DNA from: an uncultured Leptolyngbya sp.
GTDB lineage: Bacteria > Cyanobacteriota > Cyanobacteriia > Phormidesmidales > Phormidesmidaceae
Assembly: GCA_937899365.1 (NCBI GenBank)
Contig: CALBPH010000665.1
Coordinates: 1-5,588 of the forward strand
DNA: 5,588 nt
Direction of reading: 5' to 3'
In this document: positions 1 through 3,452 of the stretch, one piece after another
Layout of the letters: each line of letters opens with the position of its first letter
Position numbering within the stretch: position 1 is the stretch's first letter
The notes under the pieces: model-generated
The model's input: only the letters and a program-made list of their open reading frames with translations
What the model was told of the DNA's origin: nothing
Database searches by the model: none
Made by a program: the position numbers and the translations under genes

Positions 1-1
1 T

Positions 2-152
2 AGTAAAAACGATGCCTGGGTAGATTGGGAGAATATTCCCATTACACGGAACCAGTGCCCAAGGATACGACTGGTTAAAAAATTACGCGGCCAATCGAGA
101 GACTACCCACAGCCAACGCGATGAGCTGCTTTCTCGGTGTAAACGTGGTTAG
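2..152 (+). pseudogene. Remnant of a TIR-domain protein gene (frameshifted/deleted), 3' end
   Basis: The gene enters from the left edge. Frame 2 (positions 2-52) reads SKNDAWVDWENIPITRN, which resembles the DAWVDWE-IP-T segment near the start of TIR domains in large bacterial TIR-NTPase-repeat proteins. Frame 2 then loses resemblance and stops at 122-124. Frame 3 (54-152) reads GYDWLKNYAANRETT, then RDELLSRCKRG and a TAG stop at 150-152. This looks like a natural C-terminal tail, of the 'W-L-x-Y' kind that ends many cyanobacterial STAND/WD40 proteins. Frame 3 has a stop at 21-23, so it cannot be read from the edge. The simplest reading is a TIR start joined to a C-terminal end by an internal deletion plus a frame change near 50-57. 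The stop lies 9 bp from the end of the convergent arsR gene. The TIR match is from memory of the motif and short, so an unrelated degraded gene remains possible. Confidence 0.4.
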
Positions 153-161
153 CGAAAATGC

Positions 162-491
162 TTAATCAGGGCAGTTGCGCGCAGGTAAAATCGGGCTTAA
201 ACGTCGAAATTCAGACAGATACTGTTCTAATACGACAAACTGCGGCAAGTTTAGCCGATAGTAGATCCAGCGGCCTTCTTGCCTACCTTGGATTAGTCCT
301 GCCTCTCGTAATGTTTTGAGATGGAAGGAAAGCTTGGACGCACTAATTTCCAGGTGATTTGCAATGTCGCAGGCGCACAGTTCGCGATCGCGCAGTAGCT
401 CGATCACTTGCAGCCGGTAAGATTCAGCAAATGCCTGAAAGATTGGCAAAATATCAGTCGAAGCAGTAGTTTCTAATGCGGTTGTTTTCAT
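162..491 (-). CDS. arsR: ArsR/SmtB-family metalloregulatory repressor, arsenite-type
   Basis: A 109-residue winged-helix repressor of the ArsR/SmtB family, which binds DNA as a dimer and releases it when metal is bound. Residues 12-35 form the first helices. ELCACDIA (37-44) matches the ELCVCDL metal box of arsenic/antimony ArsR proteins, with Cys39 and Cys41 as ligands; the third Cys of E. coli-type ArsR is Ala44 here. Residues 45-66 (HLEISASKLSFHLKTLREAGL) are the DNA-reading helix-turn-helix, and GLIQGRQEGRWIYYRL (66-80) is the beta wing. The C-terminal helix (82-98) lacks the Asp/His set of zinc sensors such as SmtB. A lone Cys107 sits near the end. The start ATG at 491 gives the usual family length, but no clear Shine-Dalgarno precedes it. 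No efflux pump or reductase gene is in the window, so its targets lie elsewhere or it mainly controls itself. An organoarsenical, antimony or thiol-redox signal is also possible. Confidence 0.88.
   Translation of the reverse strand: MKTTALETTASTDILPIFQAFAESYRLQVIELLRDRELCACDIANHLEISASKLSFHLKTLREAGLIQGRQEGRWIYYRLNLPQFVVLEQYLSEFRRLSPILPARNCPD
384..391. repeat. HIP1 octamer GCGATCGC (inside arsR)
   Basis: Exact GCGATCGC, here extended to the 10-bp palindrome CGCGATCGCG (383-392). HIP1 is a highly iterated palindrome in many cyanobacterial genomes and supports the assignment of the window to that phylum. Confidence 0.85.
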
Positions 492-510
492 AAACTTTTT
501 AAGCTTTTAT

Positions 511-540
511 TGCATCTGTCAGGTTAGTTAAGACAATGCA
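511..540. promoter_or_regulatory. Imperfect 30-bp dyad upstream of arsR, candidate ArsR operator
   Basis: Left arm TGCATCTGTC (511-520) and right arm GACAATGCA (532-540) are inverted copies that differ by one inserted base, separated by 11 bp. The dyad lies 20-49 bp upstream of the arsR start codon, where an autoregulatory operator would be expected; ArsR/SmtB repressors usually bind hyphenated dyads overlapping their own promoter. A weak -35-like TTGTCT (minus strand) lies in the right arm, and an AATAAA stretch follows the left arm toward the gene, with spacing slightly long. The rest of the gap to the terminator (541-636) shows no gene or clear structure. The dyad is seen; binding is inference. 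Confidence 0.45.
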
Positions 541-636
541 TATCCCCGAAAGCCCCAAGCAGCCGCCACAGCTAACCTGGTGCGCAACCGTTCTAATGAA
601 TCAGAGCGTTTGCTATACGATCATACACGTTTCAAC

Positions 637-663
637 AAAAAAGCTGGCTCTCGATGAGCCAGC
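637..663 (-). terminator. Rho-independent terminator of the - strand unit (after ycf35)
   Basis: A perfect 8-bp stem, GCTGGCTC (643-650) and GAGCCAGC (656-663), encloses the loop TCGAT. On the minus strand the hairpin is followed directly by six T residues (A run 637-642). It lies about 50 bp past the ycf35 stop and marks the end of the leftward unit, insulating arsR from it. On the + strand there is no T run, so it works in one direction only. Confidence 0.88.
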
Positions 664-700
664 CTGAACACTGCGCGGGAACGCGTATAGGAAGCAGTAG

Positions 701-719
701 CAGTAGCGATTAGCTACTG
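701..719 (-). other. Hairpin overlapping the ycf35 stop codon
   Basis: CAGTAGC (701-707) and GCTACTG (713-719) form a perfect 7-bp stem around GATTA. In the minus-strand transcript the upstream arm contains the last codon CAG and the stop TAG of ycf35. A short GC hairpin (CGCG, GGAA loop, CGCG, 674-685) follows before the terminator. It may stabilise the 3' end of the mRNA or be chance; no T run follows it. Confidence 0.35.
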
Positions 720-1064
720 AAGGACAAGCTTCACATTGGCGTTCTGCAAACCGGGGCGCTTGACTTCTGCTAGGGTCCGGTTAACCGCATACTTTTGGTT
801 AATGGAGTTGATTAGCTCAGTCTGGTTGTGCTTCTTAGCAACACCCCAAAGGTCAGCAATCAGATCAAAAGAGCCATCGGCATTGCGAGACCAGCCTAGA
901 TCGTACTCACCTTCTAGAACAGCTACGATGTCGGCACGTACACGCTGGCCATTGTAACCACGAACATCAGCTTCAGTCTTAACTGAGATGCCAAGGTCCT
1001 TGAGAGAAGAAGTGAGAATTTCAGCTTCAGTGATCTTAGTGCGTAAAGTACTAAAGTGAGACAT
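714..1064 (-). CDS. ycf35: Ycf35 / DUF1257 family protein
   Basis: A 116-residue protein that matches the Ycf35/DUF1257 family of cyanobacteria and red-lineage plastids. Family hallmarks in order are MSHFSTLRTKI at the N-terminus, a helix with LKDLGI (21-26), VRGYNGQ (34-40), YDLGW (54-58), FDLIADLWG (66-74) and INQKYA (88-93), with a basic C-terminal tail (97-116). Length is normal for the family. No signal peptide or membrane segment is visible, so it is expected in the cytosol. Its biochemical role is not established. The start at 1064 is fixed by a strong Shine-Dalgarno six bases upstream. It follows ycf46 by 199 bp in the same direction and is closed by the terminator at 637-663, so it may be the last gene of the RHH-ycf46-ycf35 unit or have its own promoter in the gap. 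The strong ribosome site hints at good expression. Confidence 0.9.
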   Translation of the reverse strand: MSHFSTLRTKITEAEILTSSLKDLGISVKTEADVRGYNGQRVRADIVAVLEGEYDLGWSRNADGSFDLIADLWGVAKKHNQTELINSINQKYAVNRTLAEVKRPGLQNANVKLVLQ

Positions 1065-1070
1065 TGGTGT

Positions 1071-1077
1071 TTCCTCC
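1071..1077 (-). promoter_or_regulatory. Strong Shine-Dalgarno of ycf35 (GGAGGAA)
   Basis: Minus-strand GGAGGAA with six bases to the ATG is the best ribosome binding site in the window and decides the ycf35 start. Farther upstream, 1096-1103 is a run of eight A (T on the coding strand) in the leader, with no convincing hairpin before it. Confidence 0.85.
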
Positions 1078-1211
1078 AGTGGAAAATGGGAGATTAAAAA
1101 AAACGCAAAGCCAATAGATTAACAAATCGGTAGTAAATACTAGATGCTGCTGATCCGAACTATTTCTAAACCAACAACAGCGACAATTTGCTAAGCCATT
1201 GTCTGAAAACT

Positions 1212-1252
1212 GCTAACCCTAGGGCTAGCCCTCTGCTAGGGGAAACCCCCTA
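1212..1252. repeat. Nested CCCTA/TAGGG inverted repeats between ycf46 and ycf35
   Basis: Five arms alternate in 41 bp. GCTAACCCTAGGGCTAGC (1212-1229) is an 18-bp palindrome with one mismatch. It overlaps the perfect palindrome GGGCTAGCCC (1222-1231). CCCT (1229-1232) can pair with AGGG (1238-1241). TAGGGG (1237-1242) pairs with CCCCTA (1247-1252) around AAAC. The arms are shared, so the pairings compete with one another. The cluster begins 11 bp past the ycf46 stop. No proper T run follows on the minus strand (only AGTTTTC), so it is not a standard terminator. It could be an attenuator, a processing or stability element, or a copy of a dispersed cyanobacterial repeat. Confidence 0.6.
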
Positions 1253-1263
1253 ACACAAGCCTG

Positions 1264-2772
1264 TTAAAACTCCATCCGCTGATACTCAGCGACGGATGAA
1301 GCAGCGGGGCGAGCACGTTGTCGTGCCCAGTCGCGAAGCGCCGTTACCTGTTCGCTCATGGTTTTAGATAACGGTAATGTTGCCCGAATTGCCGCGATAA
1401 TATCGAGTTGGTTAAACTCACGGCCCTGGGCAAACGCTTCATACATTGCAGAGATTAAACCTTGCTCAATCTCTGCCCCCGAAAAACCTTCACATACCTT
1501 GGTTAGCTGGTCGAAGTCGAAGCGCTCAATGTCACGACGTCGCTTACCAAGATGAATTTTGAATATCTCTTTACGCTCTTCTTCGTTAGGTAGATCAACA
1601 AAGAAGATCTCGTCAAAGCGTCCCTTCCGTAAAAACTCACTGGGTAACTTCTCCACCCGGTTGGCGGTTGCCATCACAAATACAGGTGACTTTTTCTCCT
1701 GCATCCAGGTTAGAAAACTACCAAAGATCCGACTAGAGGTGCCGCCATCGGAATCACCTGAACCGGCCCCACCAGCAAATGCCTTGTCAATTTCATCAAT
1801 AAAGAGAATTGCTGGGGAAATAGATTCGGCTGTGCGTAGGGCACTGCGTAGATTTGCTTCAGAACGACCCACCATAGAGCCATCATATACCCGACCAATA
1901 TCTAGACGCAGTAGGGGGAGACCCCACAGTCGAGCTGTTGTTTTGGCAATTAATGACTTACCACAGCCGGGTACACCTAAAATCAGCATGCCCTTGGGCT
2001 GGGGCAGACCATATTCTCGAGCCCGTTCGCTAAAAGCGTTAGAGCGCTGTCTGAGCCAATGCTTGAGTTCTTCCAGTCCGCCTACCGAGTCCAGGGTTTC
2101 ATCCTCTTCTATATATTCGAGAATGCCGTTGCGACGGATTAGCTGCTTCTTCTCAGATAGAACAATATCAACTTCAGATTCGGTTAGCTTACCGGCAACA
2201 ACCTTGGCTTTGCGGAATACTTTCTCGGCCTCGTCCTCGGTTAACCCCAGAGAAGCTTTTAAGAGTTTTTCTCTAACATCGGTGGTGATGTTGGTACTTT
2301 GGGCCTTGCTGAGCTCGGCTGTGAGTACCTGGTTCAGCTCTCCCATGCTGGGCATAGAAAAGTCGAGAACCACGACTTCTTTCTCTAATTCCACCGGAAT
2401 TTCCTGGACCGGGGACATGAGAATAACGGTCTTGTTGGTGCCTTTGAAACTTGCGATCGCATCCCTCAAGCAGCGCGTCACCGCTGGCGAATCCATAAAT
2501 GGATGCAGGTCTTTGAATACATAGATACCCGCATCTTTCTGACGAATTGCCCAATCAATGGCAGCCTCAGGAGAGACCGTATTGCTGTTCTGCGACCCCC
2601 GTGCCTGACCGTATTCAACAATGCCATGGGTAACCGTCCAAGTATATAGACGACGCTGTGGCTGGTGTTTTGCAATCGTAGCAATGGTACGTTCAGCTCT
2701 TTCTTCCTCAAACGTAAGCAAATAGATCAGAGGATACTGAGCTTTAATTAGGACCTTGAGTTCTTCTTTCAT
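1264..2772 (-). CDS. ycf46: Ycf46-type AAA ATPase
   Basis: A 502-residue AAA ATPase of the Ycf46 family (Synechocystis Slr0374 type), close to the usual family length. Residues 1-225 are the family-specific N-terminal region, starting MKEELKVLIKAQYPLIYL, of unknown fold and role. The AAA module follows: Walker A GVPGCGKS (266-273), Walker B ILFIDEID (322-329, with Asp326 and catalytic Glu327), sensor 1 ATAN (368-371, Asn371), the LRKGRFDEIF segment carrying arginine-finger residues (381-390), and the lid motif FSGAEIEQ (430-437) in the sensor 2 region. All catalytic residues are present. It has no signal peptide or membrane helix and is probably a soluble oligomeric remodelling ATPase. Slr0374 has been linked to stress response and to inorganic-carbon use and photosynthesis regulation; the substrate is unknown. 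ATG 2772 is chosen because TAGGA lies eight bases upstream and the family begins MKEEL; a TTG at 2817 would add 15 atypical residues. The gene follows the RHH gene by 95 bp. Confidence 0.93.
   Translation of the reverse strand: MKEELKVLIKAQYPLIYLLTFEEERAERTIATIAKHQPQRRLYTWTVTHGIVEYGQARGSQNSNTVSPEAAIDWAIRQKDAGIYVFKDLHPFMDSPAVTRCLRDAIASFKGTNKTVILMSPVQEIPVELEKEVVVLDFSMPSMGELNQVLTAELSKAQSTNITTDVREKLLKASLGLTEDEAEKVFRKAKVVAGKLTESEVDIVLSEKKQLIRRNGILEYIEEDETLDSVGGLEELKHWLRQRSNAFSERAREYGLPQPKGMLILGVPGCGKSLIAKTTARLWGLPLLRLDIGRVYDGSMVGRSEANLRSALRTAESISPAILFIDEIDKAFAGGAGSGDSDGGTSSRIFGSFLTWMQEKKSPVFVMATANRVEKLPSEFLRKGRFDEIFFVDLPNEEERKEIFKIHLGKRRRDIERFDFDQLTKVCEGFSGAEIEQGLISAMYEAFAQGREFNQLDIIAAIRATLPLSKTMSEQVTALRDWARQRARPAASSVAEYQRMEF
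2453..2460. repeat. HIP1 octamer GCGATCGC (inside ycf46)
   Basis: Second exact GCGATCGC in the window. Two copies in 5.6 kb is well above chance for an 8-mer and fits a HIP1-rich cyanobacterium. Confidence 0.85.
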
Positions 2773-2780
2773 CGTTTTGA

Positions 2781-2785
2781 TCCTA
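2781..2785 (-). promoter_or_regulatory. Shine-Dalgarno deciding the ycf46 start (TAGGA)
   Basis: Minus-strand TAGGA, eight bases before the ATG at 2772-2770. It supports this start over the upstream in-frame TTG at 2817. Confidence 0.6.
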
Positions 2786-2867
2786 TCAACGCCGACCGAT
2801 ACAAACAGACCAACCAAACCCCAACGCCACAGCCACGAAAATGCAGCCAGGCTACGACATCACATCC

Positions 2868-3200
2868 TTAACAGGGAACCAGTTCCCCTTCATCAGAGCG
2901 CACGGCACTCGGAACAACATCGGGCACTTCACTTAACGATTCCGTATGCAAGTCGGCATGGGCTTTAACCTCCATGAGGTCACCATCCCTAACCACTACT
3001 GACGTTGTACAGGAAGGACATTCATATACCAAATGAGCCGTCCCCTGCATTCCTTCAACGACATCAGAATGATTTAGATAAAAACCAATTGCCCTCTCAG
3101 CTAGGGCAGACATCGGCGCTCCATCTACCGCAGCACGAATCTTAAGCTGGCGGTGCAGGTCATCGGGCATATAAAGCGTGACCTTCTGCTTGCCTTGCAT
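2868..3200 (-). CDS. Ribbon-helix-helix DNA-binding protein with CPxC tail
   Basis: A 110-residue protein with an N-terminal ribbon-helix-helix fold of the Arc/CopG/MetJ class: beta strand KVTLYMP (6-12), helix A DDLHRQLKIRAAVDG (13-27), and helix B PMSALAERAIGFYLNH (29-44). Such domains dimerise and insert the paired strands into the DNA major groove. Lys6, Thr8 and Tyr10 would be the strand side chains facing DNA. After it, LVYECPSCTTSVVVRDGDLMEV (58-79) has one CPSC pair (Cys61, Cys64), like half a zinc ribbon; His81, His85 or the C-terminal Cys110 could complete a site, or two subunits could share one metal. The tail 87-108 is acidic and probably disordered. TAAGG lies five bases before the ATG. 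The gene is the first of the leftward unit and has tandem 19-bp repeats 28-84 bp upstream, so it is probably an autoregulator. Its specific family is not recognised. An antitoxin role is less likely because no toxin gene adjoins it. Confidence 0.78.
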   Translation of the reverse strand: MQGKQKVTLYMPDDLHRQLKIRAAVDGAPMSALAERAIGFYLNHSDVVEGMQGTAHLVYECPSCTTSVVVRDGDLMEVKAHADLHTESLSEVPDVVPSAVRSDEGELVPC

Positions 3201-3205
3201 ATCAA

Positions 3206-3218
3206 CCTTACATAAATA
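3206..3218 (-). promoter_or_regulatory. RBS and candidate -10 of the RHH gene
   Basis: Minus-strand TAAGG (3206-3210) stands five bases before the ATG and supports that start. TATTTA (3213-3218) is a possible -10 box, which would give a very short leader. Its -35 would fall at about 3236-3241, inside the first 19-bp repeat, where only a poor match (GTAGAT) exists. That arrangement fits a promoter occluded or assisted by a protein bound to the repeats. The RBS is firmer than the -10. Confidence 0.4.
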
Positions 3219-3227
3219 GCAATAATT

Positions 3228-3300
3228 TGCGGGGCATCTACCTACCTGTGGAGCATTTACCCACGTGCGGGACGTTTACCCATGGAGTAACCATACCCAT
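3228..3300. repeat. Tandem 19-bp iteron-like repeats upstream of the RHH gene
   Basis: Three contiguous 19-bp units: TGCGGGGCATCTACCTACC (3228-3246), TGTGGAGCATTTACCCACG (3247-3265) and TGCGGGACGTTTACCCATG (3266-3284). Pairs agree at 13-14 of 19 positions and 11 positions are invariant; all differences but the last position are transitions. A degenerate fourth copy ends in TACCCAT (3294-3300). The core heptamer TACCYAY therefore begins at 3239, 3258, 3277 and 3294, spacing 19, 19 and 17 bp, or about two helical turns. The array lies just upstream of the RHH gene and would cover its -35 region. Ribbon-helix-helix proteins often bind such direct repeats cooperatively, so these are the best operator candidates. 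There are no spacers, so it is not a CRISPR array. Confidence 0.7.
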
Positions 3301-3309
3301 CTCATCCTG

Positions 3310-3338
3310 TGACGTCAAGCCGCCATAACGTCATGACG
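3310..3338. promoter_or_regulatory. Paired TGACG palindromes in the divergent RHH-recQ region
   Basis: TGACGTCA (3310-3317) and CGTCATGACG (3329-3338) are both perfect palindromes built from the pentamer TGACG and its complement. Together they also form a larger dyad, TGACGT (3310-3315) and ACGTCA (3328-3333), with a 12-bp spacer. A further TGACG stands at 3403-3407. They sit between the 19-bp repeats and the possible recQ promoter. They probably bind a dimeric regulator; which one cannot be told. Confidence 0.45.
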
Positions 3339-3346
3339 CTAAAATG

Positions 3347-3375
3347 TTTACCTTTCGTTACGAAATCCATAAAGT
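3347..3375 (+). promoter_or_regulatory. Candidate recQ promoter with a palindrome in its spacer
   Basis: TTTACC (3347-3352) and TAAAGT (3370-3375) are 17 bp apart and each match 4 of 6 bases of the sigma-70-type boxes. Between them is TTTCGT-T-ACGAAA (3353-3365), a perfect 6+1+6 palindrome placed where a repressor would block polymerase. The leader would be about 70 bases. The boxes are weak, so the promoter is tentative; the palindrome itself is certain. Confidence 0.33.
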
Positions 3376-3452
3376 TTAGATTTGTGGGTTTTACGCCCGT
3401 GGTGACGACGGGATGGAGACTAAAATAAGTAGCCACCGATTTCTACGCATCC

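Noticed and set aside
1..102. Open frame on the - strand running off the left edge (ATG at 42)
   Set aside because: Only 14 codons from the ATG, no ribosome site, and it opposes the better-supported TIR remnant.
1217..1252. Rho-independent terminator of ycf46
   Set aside because: Stems are short and share arms, and no T run follows on the minus strand; kept as a repeat cluster of unknown role.
1559..2524. Long open frame (321 codons) on the + strand opposite ycf46
   Set aside because: It lies entirely antisense to a well-supported AAA ATPase, and its Ser/Arg-rich translation has no recognisable domain. It is a shadow of the codon pattern of ycf46.
2773..2817. Longer ycf46 start (TTG at 2817, +15 residues)
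   Set aside because: ATG 2772 has a TAGGA ribosome site at good spacing and the family begins MKEEL; the extension is atypical.
3228..3300. CRISPR-like array
   Set aside because: The 19-bp units are contiguous with no unique spacers and no cas genes are near.
3310..3317. TGACGTCA as a CRE/ATF site
   Set aside because: That factor family is eukaryotic; here the octamer is only noted as a palindrome.
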